DNA from: Luzula sylvatica
Taxonomy: Eukaryota; Streptophyta; Magnoliopsida; Poales; Juncaceae
Length of the DNA stretch: 64,000 nucleotides
Reading direction: 5' to 3'
NCBI GenBank assembly: GCA_946800325.1
Contig: OX326956.1
Location: 49,461,052 to 49,525,051 of the forward strand
Under the pieces are notes generated by a model that was not told where the DNA came from, searched no databases, and worked only from the letters and a program-made list of their open reading frames with translations. Every line of letters starts with the position of its first letter. Within the stretch, counting starts at the first letter, position 1. This document shows positions 1 through 12,599 of this stretch, one piece after another. The translations under genes and the position numbers were made by a program.

Positions 1-899
1 TGCTTGGCTAGTTGGTTATGAAATGCATGTTTTATTTAAGATAGTTTGGCCGTTATCGATATATCGTATATATTTACTATATAATTTGAGAGAGTATATG
101 GTGTATTTTTTTGTTCATTTTTTATGAAAGTTTAAATTATCATCGTCTAATCTAACGATAACTCAGTTAACGGTTTAAATTAAAAAAAAAAAATAGGTCT
201 ACAATATAATTGCTCTTATTTTAATTGAGATTTTTTTGAAATCGCGCAACACGATTTTATAAAAAAATGTTGTAATTTGAAGAGCAAGAGAGAGATAGTT
301 TGTTTATTTTATAATACATTTTTTAGTGTTTCGCATGATACATTGATTTCCATACCGAAATACATAATATCTATTGTAAAATTAAACAACAAAATTTTGT
401 ATTAATATCTGTATAAGATTACATTCCTCTAAAAAACTAATAGAAACATCCATAATTAAAATAGAAAAGACAAGAAGAGCATGAAGACCAGTCTCATATT
501 TTATTATTTTGCAAGGGTAGGAGAAATTTCAATCTTTACCAAATCAAATCAAATTCCATTCAACACCAAACTTAAACAAGATTTTGTTGCATGAAAAAAG
601 AATAAATAACTGAAACTTAGAAAAAGAGTGGCATGCATTATCATGACAGGATTTCAGGCATGCATGACATTAGACTTCTTGCATGGAAATAAATTGTAAA
701 ATAACTGGTGATTTGAATTTCAGCTGTTTGGCAATTTCCAATTTTTTTTGGGTATTACTTGATTTGGGGGCCTTTTGATTAGGCTCCAAAATTGGGACCC
801 ATGATTAGTTGGGCTGGTCCAATTAAGAACTATATATATAATGGATTAGAGAGGAAATGGAACTTGCCTGGCCCAATATAATGATTATAAATTGTATGC

Positions 900-932
<33 letters not shown>

Positions 933-1005
933 GTATAGTGGTATTTAAAAGAAATTATGCAGGAAAAATAAAAATATATAATAAAAATTAAGAAGATAGT
1001 GAAGG
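1..1005. other. AT-rich intergenic DNA, no gene seen
   Basis: I see no coding exon here. The stretch is AT-rich with homopolymer runs, and holds an (AAT)n microsatellite at 901-930. Confidence 0.6.
901..930. repeat. (AAT)n microsatellite
   Basis: About ten uninterrupted AAT/TAA units. It produces a spurious run of isoleucines in a minus-strand reading frame. Confidence 0.9.
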
Positions 1006-1007
1006 GA

Positions 1008-1775
1008 ATTATCCCGACCCCGGGCCCGCACAGCGGATATGAAGGCTCGGTCCGGTTCCCAAATTTCGAGATCACGCTTCGATATCGAGGACACAATGCA
1101 AAGTAGGATAATCAATTACCGGGGTGAAATTGATCACGCTCGAAGGATTGATCGTTTATCCTCTTTTCTCCTTGTTACGTTGGTGACAAAAACGTGTGTC
1201 CCACGCCCACACGTCTCTCACCACTTCGTTAACGGTTTTCGCTCATTCGGTTCGATCACAATGAAGAGCCACAAGTGTCGCTCCTCTACGCGTATCCACC
1301 GTGAGTCGCAGCACCTCGGTTACGGGTATACCTGCCTAGACGATATACCGGTAAACTTGTTTGATTGAATTGATTCTCTAAACCGAGAAAAATCCATCCC
1401 TTTTCTCGTTTCTCTATTTCTTCGCACTTTTTCAGCACATTGATAGAATGAATTGGATTAACTCAACTAAGTGGACTATTCAAGAGGGAGAGAATTATCC
1501 TATTTATACTAAATAGAATAAGGACACCCAAAAGACACGTTTTAGACACACCAAACCGTGTGTACCAAAAACTATCAGAAAACAGCTTTTTAACACAGTG
1601 CGTCATGACGCACGATGCGCAAAAAAATTCTGGACAAAATACGTATTCTAGCGTCATGACGCACCATATGGTCCGTCATGACGCACGACTGTATTTTTCG
1701 TGAATTTGGCTAAGTCCACAACTATTACAGACTAAATACACTAGGTGCGTCATGACGCAGCATATGGTGTGTTGC
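1008..1775 (-). mobile_element. LTR fragment with TGCGTCATGACGCA palindromes
   Basis: Read on the minus strand this has LTR layout. Copies of a 14-bp palindrome TGCGTCATGACGCA (about 1598-1760) are followed by a TATA box (AGTATAAATAGG, near 1500-1512) and then a GC-richer R/U5-like stretch. That stretch is similar to 39930-40290 on the plus strand; shared blocks include one around 'ATCGTCTAGGCAGGT' and one around 'GGAGCGACACTTGTGGCTC'. No protein-coding part of the element is present. The exact ends are not defined, so the boundaries are approximate. Confidence 0.6.
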
Positions 1776-2340
1776 GTCAATGTTATTTTGTCCAATTCTG
1801 CACAATCTCATTGCGCATCCATCCGTCTTCTCGAACGCGTACGTTCGTGTGTCCTTGTGTGCATATTTTTACGGTTGATCCGAAACTGTATTTTTTTCAT
1901 ATAGATGGTTGGTTATGTAGAAAATGAATAGTGAAGAGGTAAAGGATATACTGCACAAGTGTTTGATAATTATAGATGGAAAATTACAATTTACCCACCC
2001 CCTGATTTTTCACCTATCTTTGAGCCTCCTCATGAAGCCACATCATCATGGTTATTCATGATTATTGACCATTAGATCTTGTGATATTGATTCATCCTAT
2101 AGACTTTTTAGTGATGTGTTTTGATCTAAACCATTGATTTATTTTTTAGATTTTTTGAAGATCATATTTTATGTAGTCATTTATGTGTCATTATTTTACA
2201 CCATGTTTTAAGCATCCTTGGAAAGCCACATCATCATACATCAATGACGTGGACTAATATTATTGGCTAGGTTCGCACTAGATTAAGTCTATTCAATTGT
2301 TATCTTTTCACACAAAATTACACGATCAAATGTGAATACA

Positions 2341-2868
2341 ATGGAAGATGAAAAGTTTATATATGAAATATTAATAACTTAATATGTAATATTATAAACA
2401 TACAACATATAGTAGTATTAATTTTAGAATTTTAATTTTAAAAATTCATCAAATATATTCGTTTTAATTTTCTCTTTATTTTGACATCCATATTAGCATA
2501 ATTCGTACATACAATTTTCGATAATTTGAATTTGTAAAAATACAATGCAAAAAGTGCATTTTTAGAAAATAAAATTTTAATTATTTTACTTACATATTAG
2601 AAAATGGAAGATGAAAAGTTTATATATGAAATACTAATAACTTAATATGTAATATTATAAACATACAACACATAGTAGTATTAATTTTAGAATTTTAATT
2701 TTAAAAATTCATGAAATATATTCATTTGAACTTTCTCTTTATTTTGACATTCATATTAGCATAATTCATACATACCATTTTTCATAATTTAAATTTGTAA
2801 ACATATTATGTAAAATACAATGCAAAAAGTGCATTTTTACAAAATAAAATTTTAATTATTTTAGTTAC
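2341..2868. repeat. Tandem duplication, 263-bp unit, two copies
   Basis: The unit starting at 2341 (atggaagatgaaaagttt) starts again at 2604 and stays similar along its length with scattered mismatches and small indels. It lies in very AT-rich DNA that probably belongs to the Helitron ending at 3658. Confidence 0.8.
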
Positions 2869-3624
2869 ATAATAAAAATTTTAAATATTAATATTTATTT
2901 TTAAAAAATTATAACTATACTAATACCATATAATACAAAGTTTATTATATTTGTGTTTTCTATCAAACAAATTTAATATTAATTTTTTCAAAAAATAATA
3001 GAAATAAAAAAAAGTTCATCCATCGAAATAATTTCTTAAATTTATAAACACTTATCAAATAAAAATGTCATTTTTAAAACTATAAAATTAAAAAAAAAAA
3101 AATCATACGCTATAAAATAATTTATATTTATGTTTATGCTAAATTAATTTTTTATATTATTTATTAAATCACTTGCAATATTAAGTTTGGCATTATTTAT
3201 AATTTTCATTGCATTTTGAATCAATAACAAATTATTAGTAATATATAATTAATAATATGTTATTACGTATGTTGTATGATTCATTATTTTTATATTTGAT
3301 ATTGTATGAAATATTGTGAATAAAAATGATATAATATTTGTTGTTATGTTTTTTTGATGTTGTATGATTCATTATTTTTTATATTTGATGTTGTATGATT
3401 CATTATTTTTATATTTGTAAAATCATGTTATAACTCATATTATTATTATTATGCAATGACATTAATACAAGTGCTATTATTTAAGAAAATGAAATTTTTT
3501 GTCTTCATGATGTAAAATAATTGTAAATCATGGACAAATTAGTTCAAATAATTATATTATGAAATGATATTATCATTATTATCATATTTATATGTACTTT
3601 GTATTACAATGAAAAACATAATTA

Positions 3625-3658
3625 ACATTCTCGCCGCGTAGCGCGAGTATTCTCCTAG
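3625..3658 (+). mobile_element. Helitron 3' terminus (5' end not assigned)
   Basis: A GC-rich hairpin (CTCGC..GCGAG, about 3630-3647) lies a few bases before CTAG at 3655-3658, followed by T. This is the canonical 3' end of plant Helitrons, which insert between A and T. The AT-rich upstream DNA back to about 1.9 kb is probably its body, but I found no convincing 5' TC terminus. It closely resembles the end of the Helitron at 8414-9912. Confidence 0.6.
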
Positions 3659-3659
3659 T

Positions 3660-6040
3660 GAATATTTAAATAAGAAAATATACTCCGTGCCTAAAATAGT
3701 TTATTCTTTTCAAAAAATATATATATATATACTCAGCAGATAAAATAAATATTGACATTCAGAGTGGTTGTCCTATTTATTGCGTTATTAATTAAAAAAA
3801 AATGGATCATTTTTTCAATAAATGCCAGTAAAATCATATAAAAAAAATGAAACTCATTATTGTTTTTATTAAGTGTCCAAAAAGATAGAATATTAATTGA
3901 ACTAAAAAATGTTTGTATCACATATAAGCAGGTGGTTATTCAGAATATAACCACCTTCCTCGAACCCAACTGAAAACACGTAACCGTCAGTATATTTACG
4001 TTATTACCCGCTAGCTCGGTGATTCTCCTAGCCCGCTATACTACTAATCCATTAACTCGTTGACCCGCATGTTCCCTCTACTCGTTGAGTCAGGCGTCTA
4101 GCACTAGCCAGAATTCCGGCAAAGTTGGACCGTTTCGTTTGGAAGGTTCGTTCATTCCTTTCGAGCCAAATCGCTCAACACCATGCCGTCCACAGTGTGT
4201 CGCATTTCTTCCTTTGAACCTTGCCTCCAGTTATGCATCGGTGATTCATCGTTGCGGGCGTTATTATTGTTTTTAAGCATGATTTGATCATTAACTTCAA
4301 ATCTCATCAACCATCATGCACGTGTGTGAGGTTAGTAATGGTGATCCAAATTATTAAGTGAGTTCTTATCTTCTCTTTCTTCTATGACTTGCGACTTATT
4401 TTTTAGGCAAATCTTTTGTGGCCTTTCATTGGTTAACGTGAAAATAAAATAAAAACGTTTGATCATGACATTTATCCGAAAGTTATTATCTTGACTAATA
4501 TCTACGATAATACTATTCATATGATAAAATCTCTCAACTTGTTCAATATTTTAACATGTACACTTGCAAGAACTCAATAATACATACATTATGTCTAATT
4601 ACAGATAATCACACACTAAATAGATTTTGGGTGTCAAATAAATCTCTGCAAAGTCTTTATTTGACATTTTCACAATAGTAACTTGTACGGTAACTCTCCT
4701 GCATTATTGAAAAAAAATATATTATCATTAATATTTAGGGGTTTTTATTTTGTTTTAGTACCGGGTCAAACAATCTAATATATTTGAAGGAATTATATAA
4801 TCCGCTTGGTGTGTATTGTGACAAATTCTACATTCTTATTGAGATTATAAAGAGAACTACGTATGAATCATTGACGTATTTAATACAGATGAATTTTATT
4901 TTATTTTATTTCACAATCTAGGAGTTTATTGTATTAAAAGTCTTTATTTTGAAGTATTAAATGGATTTCAATATTGAAGTAATTTCAGGGCTCTGAGCTA
5001 AAATTGCTTTATTCATACTTTCAATTTCTTTTTACGTTGTTTTATATTGAAACTTGATCTTGGTAAATGAAGTTGTTTCATATTTTAATATATCTAAATA
5101 CTAATTGTCATACATATGAGCACCCAAAAGAACTTTGCAATTTGCCTATGTTTTATTAATATAAATAGAAAGGAACCAAGCGCGAATCGCGGTTGTCTTT
5201 CGTTAAAAAAAAAAAAAAAAAACTTGATCTGAAAATGACATGAATTAAATAAATAAATAAGCTCATTTTGAACTATAATACACCATTTTTATTGTAGTCG
5301 ATATCATGTTTTTGTGTGGAGTGGTTGGCGATTTGTTTACCACTCAATCTCGTCAATGTAATAAAAGTTTTTTACACAATATTGTAGCAATTACAAAAAT
5401 TAATGGTTCCATTAACTCATTGATGTCTATTATGGTGTCTTGTGTGTCGTTTTACTTCGTCTTGTCGTCGACGGTAGCATTGCCATGCGAGTATTTCGTT
5501 ACACGCCATTTCTTGTTACCGACAGTAGCGTCCTCGTCTTGTATATATCATGTTTAATCGAAAAATATTGTATATAATATGGCGCATAAATATGTTGAAC
5601 TTTTACCAGATCAAGCAATTCAAATTAATATATTTAAGCCAGACGAAACTACGTCTCGGAGACTTGGACAACGTATGGACTAAATCAAATTAATTACACA
5701 TTCCTGACTTGTGATTAAGCTTAGAAAGCGAACCGAACCAACAAAGCATTAAACACAGCAGACAATTTCATTTCATTTTGTTGAAATTGAAGCCCTAAAT
5801 TTGACGAAATTGAACTTCTCGAATAAAAGAACCGAGAGACTGTCATTCTCATTAATTATGTATTATGAATTTATGATGTATTTTCTTAAAATACATCAAA
5901 TTCTAGAAAGAGAAAGAATGAGAGATGCATAATTTCATCCATTTATGATTTATCCATGTTTTTTGGATTTAAAAAGATTTACACAGATTTTCGAAACTAC
6001 AAAACTAACCTATATGAACCTGATATACTATATTATATCT
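3660..6040. other. Intergenic DNA without recognisable gene
   Basis: AT-rich with only short reading frames of no recognisable family. A hairpin-like GC block at about 5180-5197 followed by a long A-run (5204-5222) may be the remnant of a small repeat. The last part may include the 3' UTR of the minus-strand gene ending at 6048. Confidence 0.5.
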
Positions 6041-6047
6041 CGTGTCT

Positions 6048-6698
6048 CTACGTCTTCTTTTCGAGTCCAAACAATCTTACCGGAGACAACATCACGGGGC
6101 TGAGCATCATCCTATTCCTATTACCTCTCTCCTTAATAGTATCCAGTCTCGGAGACCACGACTGATTTCTGGGCCCCACCAACTGCGCGTAATGTTTCTT
6201 CAACTCGGGCGTGCTACACAACTCCTCTTTCTCCGAGTATACACTTCTCTTCTCTTCGTCTCGCGTCGTAGTAATAACCTTTTCTATGAACTCGGGTAGA
6301 ACCTTAATCACGGTTCGACCATCGGACCCTTTTAGATACGTAAAAGGACTATCTTGCCCTGCCACAGAAAAAGACGGTTTTTTCGGGCCCGGAGATAACG
6401 AGGCTAAGGACGCGGCGGTGAGATTACTGTTCGGACATGGTAGCCGGTCAACCGGCAGAACGAAATAGGTTTGGCCAGATAGAAGCTCGTCTTCGAGAGA
6501 AAGTATCGGTAATGACCTACCGATAAAAAACGAATCGGCATGGCAGACTAGACAGTCTGGAAACTGGAACATGGTTTCTCCGGCGATTCGTCGATGGCCT
6601 GGTTGATGTTGTAGCAGTTGAATCGAGCCGCCCCAGAAGATGAGTTTTGTCGGGCTTATCTGCCCCGCGAAACAGCACGGTGAAAGATTGTTTCCCAT
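6048..6698 (-). CDS. DUF4228 (PADRE) domain protein
   Basis: A single-exon gene encoding 216 residues. The N-terminus MGNNLSPCC fits N-myristoylation and palmitoylation, so membrane attachment is likely. The order of conserved blocks is that of the plant DUF4228/PADRE family: AKLIFW-like strand (residues about 17-23), 'AGETMFQFPDCLVCHADSFFIG' type core (about 39-60), 'LLSGQTYFVLPVDRL' (about 72-86), 'DGRTVIKVLPEFIEKVI' (about 127-143) and the C-terminal 'LCSTPELKKHYAQLVG' block (about 160-175) followed by WSPRLDTI. The family is known mainly for stress- and pathogen-induced expression; no enzyme activity is established. Length and intronless structure fit the family. A TATA box lies about 110 bp upstream on the minus strand. 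No disruption is seen, so the gene is probably functional. Confidence 0.9.
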   Translation of the reverse strand: MGNNLSPCCFAGQISPTKLIFWGGSIQLLQHQPGHRRIAGETMFQFPDCLVCHADSFFIGRSLPILSLEDELLSGQTYFVLPVDRLPCPNSNLTAASLASLSPGPKKPSFSVAGQDSPFTYLKGSDGRTVIKVLPEFIEKVITTTRDEEKRSVYSEKEELCSTPELKKHYAQLVGPRNQSWSPRLDTIKERGNRNRMMLSPVMLSPVRLFGLEKKT

Positions 6699-6806
6699 TC
6701 GAGAATGCTGATTTGATTTTGAATTTGAGTTTGGAGAAAAAAGAGGATGAAGAGGAACAGTATAGATTGATTGTTATTTAATATTTACAATGGTTCGTTT
6801 GGATTT

Positions 6807-6820
6807 GTTTATATATAAGA
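6807..6820 (-). promoter_or_regulatory. TATA box of the DUF4228 gene
   Basis: Minus-strand TCTTATATATAAAC lies about 110 bp upstream of the start codon at 6698. The sequence between them is pyrimidine-rich and looks like a plant 5' UTR. Confidence 0.6.
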
Positions 6821-6829
6821 GAGGCACTT

Positions 6830-8413
6830 TGACTTGGAAAAGTCTAAGAATTCACGATTTGGGTGCTATTGGGTCGGATCCGAGAAAAGTTCTATAAATG
6901 GAACAAGTAAAAGACATGTCGACATTTAAGATTATTTATTTCAATTGTTTTGTGTTTTTAAGTTCATCAATCAATGACGGATTTTCAGCAAATTTTGTTT
7001 GGACATCAGAATATAAGCAAACAAAAAAGAATTAAGAAATGACCAGTATACATAAATTCTAATTTCAACATACTCACTAAAATTTAACTGTTATATACTA
7101 TTGATTAAAAAAAAAAAATTAGAGGGATCAAAGATCTCAGCCCCTAATTTTAATGCTACGTACTAACATTTTGCATATAATGTGATGGTTTTAAAACCCT
7201 AATGGATGTAATTCGGATCGGGTTATTACAACTAGATCCGTTAAGGTCGGTGGTCATAGTTGATGGGTATTGGTGGCTGGATATCTTAATATTTCCAACT
7301 GTCTCTTTGATTAGTGATTGCCCTTCTTCCTTGCCCATATTTCCCCCACAACATATCTGTATTATTAATTGGTGATTAATTAGTATGATAATTAACAAAA
7401 TTATATTCGATTAACAGTTAATTAATTTATAATTAAAATACATATATATTAATAATTCTTAATTAATATAAATTAATTGTTAATCGGATGTACTTTTGTT
7501 AATGATCATGTTAATTAATCATTAATTAATAGTTAATTGGTGATACAGAGGATGCGGCGGAGAACAAGGGGTATGGTATAATTATCTTTTGTAGAAAATT
7601 CACACACTTAAATTACGCTTTTTTTTACGAGTGTGAATGGATCTCAATTCTCAAATGAAATCGTTCATTGACCCATTAAATTTTGGTCTTCAAATTTTAG
7701 TACTCTAAATGTTCACTAGAATACAATGCCATTTATAATGGATACATTCATTGTACGTTAGATTCTACTAAAAAGTCATGTTTTGATTCATGCAGTGGAC
7801 TTTTTTAAGCACGTTTGTTTATACACTACATACATGGTGTCTCCATTGTCATCTAAATGGAGAGAATAAGACATTAAATTATTCATATATTTTGATATAT
7901 TTATTTAATTTAAGAGCCAATATATTTGAATAAGTCTGTGTATGTCTATCCATGCATGATTAAGATTGCTTGACGGACTTTTTTAAATTGACCAAAAAAA
8001 TAATAATGGGGTAATTAAATAGAAATGGAAATGTATATACTATATACCATTCTTTTATTGATATACTAATCATAAATAAACAAAAGATAAAAGTACAATA
8101 ATTCACGAATCCAAAGCCTTTGTGGATTTGAAAAATTAATCGAATGAACATGCATTGATGGCAAACAGATCATAAATTTGTTTTTAAATGGACGTAATTA
8201 TATTTTAATATTTTATTTAAAACAACACCAGGATCTTGTTGTCAAATAAAATTGAGACACGTATTATTTGGAAGGACAAAAATATATTATTTTGACTTTT
8301 TTTTTTTTTTGTAAATGTTTGGTGGAGACAAATTCTGATTGCGGCACAACAACTTGAGTGGAAATGGTACGAAGATTCATTCATATATTATTTTCTATTT
8401 ATTATTTTTCAAA
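6830..8413. other. Intergenic AT-rich DNA
   Basis: No gene seen. A segment at about 7370-7560 is dense in TTAATTAA-type motifs and is loosely self-complementary. It resembles similar segments at about 9000-9180, 28700-28860 and 31430-31580, suggesting an old TA-rich MITE family. Confidence 0.4.
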
Positions 8414-9912
8414 TCTATATATATAATAAGGTTTATAATATTTGACTTGGATCATTATTTTAACTAGGAATTTTTTTCAAAAACCCCTGACTTTTTAGAT
8501 TCTTTCATTAGTCTCCTACAATTTTTTTTGTTTTCTTTCACATTTTTTTATTTTTCTAAATAATAACAAAAATACCCGTAATATTTTGTTATGTTTTTAT
8601 GAATGACAATTTTGCCTCTTCATGATTTAATTTGTATTATGTTTTTTTTTTTGCATAAATGGAGGGAAATAAAAAGTATTTTTAAACAATAATTATAATA
8701 TTATTACTTTTTATAAAATTATTTTGTACAAATATATTGAAAAAAAAAAATGGATCAAAATTAATATATATTTCGGAAAATAATATTATATATTTTCAAC
8801 ATCTATTATATGTTTCGTGTATTTTTATATGATATTGTAAATATCTATATATTAATTTTAAAATCATGGGAATTTCTGAATTAAAATCTTGATTCTAGTT
8901 TGTAGTGTGTTATTTGAATAAATCGTTGGAAATAAATATTAGGGAAATTTTACTTTGCCCCCGCAACTCATGTCTTCCATTCTCTATGCATATTTCAAGG
9001 AGAGTTCGAGAGAGTAATTAGTAACTCAATTAACACACAAAAACAAATTAATCGTTGATTTCAATGTAGCAATAAAGATACATGTTAAATTGTTAATTAA
9101 TCATTAATTCATTTTTACATATAAAATTAGTGTTAATTTGATGTCAATTGAGTTAGTAGTTAATCATTAATAATTAACATCATTATGTCATGCGACAACA
9201 TCAAAGATAAAAAACACGAATGGTGGGGACAAAGTATATGACCTCTGAATATTATTATTATGAACAACAATTATTATATTTTCAAAACTATTTTATATAA
9301 ATATGTTGAAAATACTGAAAATTCTACCCTCCCATTAAATTTACAACACTTTGGCTCCACCCCAACTGGCCACGTCGTCAACACTCAATTACTGTTCACC
9401 GATACAGTTCATCCAATTACTGTTCGCGCCAATTACTGTTCACCGATACTGTTTATCCAATTACTGTTCACCGATACTATTGTTCATTTAATACTGTTCA
9501 TCCGATTACTGTTTGATTAGATACTGTTCATCACTAATTACTATTCTTCGATAATTACTATTCATCGAAGTATATATAATTAAAAAGTAACCATGATGAG
9601 GTGGAAAAAATGGGTTCAGTGACTTAATTAGCATCTCTAATTGACTCGATTAAATATTAATTGACACGTTTAATTGACAAATAAATAATTTATAATAGGG
9701 GACGCAGGTGGATCGCCACAACGCCCGCAGGAGGATCACCACTACATCCCTACCTATGTTTTTTTGCGAAAGGTCTACATTTGTTCATCGATCGGCTCGT
9801 CGCTGAATATTTAATATTCTTGATTTGCATAATAATGTCATTTTTTAATGAAATATATATATTGATTTATTATATGATTAAATTCGCAGCGAAGCGCGAG
9901 TAATTTTTCTAG
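8414..9912 (+). mobile_element. Non-autonomous Helitron, both ends present
   Basis: The 5' end TCTATATATATAATAAGG follows an A at 8413. The 3' end has a GC-rich hairpin (about 9884-9900: TCGC..GCGA) and ends in CTAG (9909-9912) followed by T. This A/T target-site context and these termini match plant Helitrons. The element is about 1.5 kb and encodes no Rep/helicase, so it is non-autonomous. Inside, at about 9385-9560, is a run of imperfect repeats built on TTACTGTTCA. Confidence 0.8.
9385..9560. repeat. TACTGTTCA-based short tandem repeats
   Basis: About ten imperfect repeats of ACTGTTCA/ACTATTCA separated by 6-20 bp, all inside the Helitron at 8414-9912. They keep a 62-85 residue reading frame open by chance; I do not consider that coding. 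Confidence 0.7.
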
Positions 9913-10772
9913 TCATTATAAAGAAACAATACAAATATGGAAATAATATTAGGTATATTTTTTGTTATAATATTTTTAACAAAAATACTACATTCACCGA
10001 AATAAATCACTAATCGTCCACCGAATAGTAATTTATGGAAGATATTGGACATGGGTCCCACTCAATTTTTTCCTTGTACAGCTCTTCGGTGGGAAATTTG
10101 TGATTTACTTCTGTAACTCTATCATTTCTGATATTTTTAATAGCTATATTATTTCTTAAATTATGAGAATTTATAAAATAAAATTACGGGGCAAAATAGT
10201 CATATATAAAAACATAACAAAAAAATAAGGAGTGTTTCATAATATTCAAAATTGTTAGGGGGGTTCGAAGAAATAAAAAATATAGCAGTTTTAAGAAATC
10301 TGAAAAGAGGATTTTTCGTAACATTCACAAATTAAGGGGATTTTTAAAAAAATCCCTTTTAACAAGCTTAAAACTAAAGCATAAAAATGTACCAAAAAGG
10401 TGAATAAATTCATGATCATACGCTTAAAATGTTGGGAACTTATTGGCTTTATCCACGTTTTAATCACCACTCACCATATATTTTAAATTTGATAATTAGT
10501 CCACATTCAACGTGTACAAACTTTCATATCGACGTGGATTAACATGAAATTTGTTCACCACCAAGTTGAATTACCAGATAATGCCAAATATATTAATAAT
10601 ATAACTCAAGGGAAATTCTCCAAAAAACCCCTAGGTTTTCTGAATATTTGAAAGCACACAATTATAAAAAACCGAACACAAACCCGCCAAATTATTTTCC
10701 GCGACTATACAAACCAACACGAAAAATACATGCAAATACATATTTACATTCATTTCTAAAGCAAACCCACCA

Positions 10773-12582
10773 TCAGACCTTTACCCCGATCCTTTCCGCA
10801 ACCTACCATAACAAAATATCAACAACACGATCTAATAAAAAGGTGGAATTCCAAATCCACCCTTCAAAAAACACATATTTTCATATTTGCCCTTAAAAAA
10901 ATCAAGTAGAGAAGTAGTAGTACCTCTTTGAAGGAGAAAACATCGCTTCCCCAAAGCCAAGCATCGCAACCCGCGTATCTCGCTCCCCAAAAATCGTTTC
11001 GTCTATCGTCCCCTACATGCACCGCTTCTTCCGGTTTTACCCCTAGAATATCGCACGCTTTCAGAAATATTGTCGGGTTCGGCTTTTCCGCCTCCACCTG
11101 TCAAAATAATTAACAAAAACATAAGGGCCTTGTTGCAAATTTATTTGTCCTATTCAGATTCTATGTAGTGTATAAAAATGAAGGCCCAATGGCCCACAAA
11201 GAAAAGATGTCTGAACTTTTTAGTATTAAAATGAAGGCCCAATTTATCTTGATATTTTACAGTTTGGAGGGTTATGCATGCAATTTTGGTCGAAACGGCG
11301 TAAATGAAATACCTCAGCTGAAACGGCAATTGCGTCGAACCAGTGATCGCATTTAAGGGCGTTTAAAACGGGTCTTAATCTCGTATCGAAATTCGATACT
11401 ACGGCTATCTTCACGCCCGCTACTTTCAGAGCTTTGAATACTTTTTCGGCATTTGGATCCAACAATTCCCATGCCTGACCAAATACACGAATATACTATT
11501 TTAGTCAATAATATATGATCATAATAATAAAAAGAAAAAAAAAAAGGATCTTAAATTAACCTGTTCGGTGGTATAGTATTGATAGAGCTCCTCGAAGTAT
11601 TGTTTGTCGGAACATCCAGTGGAAAAATCGACGATATGTTTCCAAAAGACTCTCCCATCATCTACGTACCTGAAATTGGTACGAAAATCTGAATATATTT
11701 CCAAAAATGAGAAAAACACCAATAGCACTAACATAGTTAGCGATTCCAGAATTAGAAATTTGAATCCTCTTACTATTTTTCGACATTTCTATTATAAATA
11801 GACAGAACTTTCAAAAAAACCCAAAAATTGTGAAATTGAAAAGTTTTCAACTTCTCGCAAAATTCCATCCATGCAAAAATCAAATAGCAAATAGAACACA
11901 TCATGCAATTAATAAATAAAAAACATGTGAAAATGGGTAAAGAAAACACTTCAAACAAAACCATACCTAAGGCGGGATTTAACCCAAGGTTGCCCATAGA
12001 TCCATCTGTACCGGTCCAGTATCTCATCTTCCGAGTACGAAACACCATATTTCTCTCCTATATTTTTATATATCTACAAAAAATAGATCAAACAAATTAC
12101 TCATGCAATCAGATCCAATGGATTCGGAATTTCAGACTCAGATCATGCAATCAGATCTAATTGCATAACATACCAAACTCAATTAGGCTTGCTAACATCA
12201 TGCATGCATCGAAGTAGAGAGAAAATTACTCATTACTATAGTGAATTTAACGATGACAATGCTTCTTTGTTCAGATCACAAATCAAAGAGAAAAAACGCA
12301 TCAAAATGAAAGAAAATCAATCAGATCAAACACCTGAGCCATAGGCTGAGCAGGTACGACGAGCGTGCCAACAGCATCGACGAGCAAAGCACGATGAGTA
12401 ATATCTCCGTAGACAGACCGTCTATACTGCAAATACTCCAAAAATCCACATCCACCTCTCTCCTCCTCGGCTTCCACTTCCGCCGCCGTCGACAACCTCC
12501 TTCCCATCACCGTCTCCGCCAACGGCCGTTCTACTTTCCTCACCCCATCCTTAACGATCCTCGCTAGAATCCTCGTATACAT
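10773..12582 (-). CDS. HAD-family hydrolase, HDHD3-like
   Basis: Six exons on the minus strand: 12582-12334, 12073-11967, 11669-11561, 11474-11313, 11097-10924, 10802-10773. All borders are GT..AG and the phases close to 831 nt, 276 residues. The product matches plant 'haloacid dehalogenase-like hydrolase domain-containing protein 3'. Motif I is LLVDAVGTLV (Asp69), motif II AVVSNFD (Ser182), motif III lysine in EAEKPNP (Lys214), motif IV VGDDRRND (Asp239/240). The last exon encodes only VAERIGVKV and a stop. The first ~55 residues are Arg-rich with few acids before the core, consistent with an organelle-targeting peptide (inference). Motif I has Val where phosphatases usually have the second Asp, so substrate and activity are uncertain. 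A possible TATA (CTATAAACC on the minus strand, about 12652-12660) lies about 75 bp upstream. Confidence 0.9.
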
Positions 12583-12599
12583 TGTCGCAATGGCGCCTC

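Noticed and set aside
5150..5225. Another Helitron end at the AAGCGCGAATCGCGG block
   Set aside because: No CTAG terminus follows and a long A-run comes instead; identity unclear.
8460..10360. A TIR element bounded by inverted 'TTGTTATGTTTTTAT..ATTTTGCC' blocks
   Set aside because: The similarity is short and low-complexity, similar blocks recur elsewhere (e.g. near 24070), and it conflicts with the better-supported Helitron boundaries.
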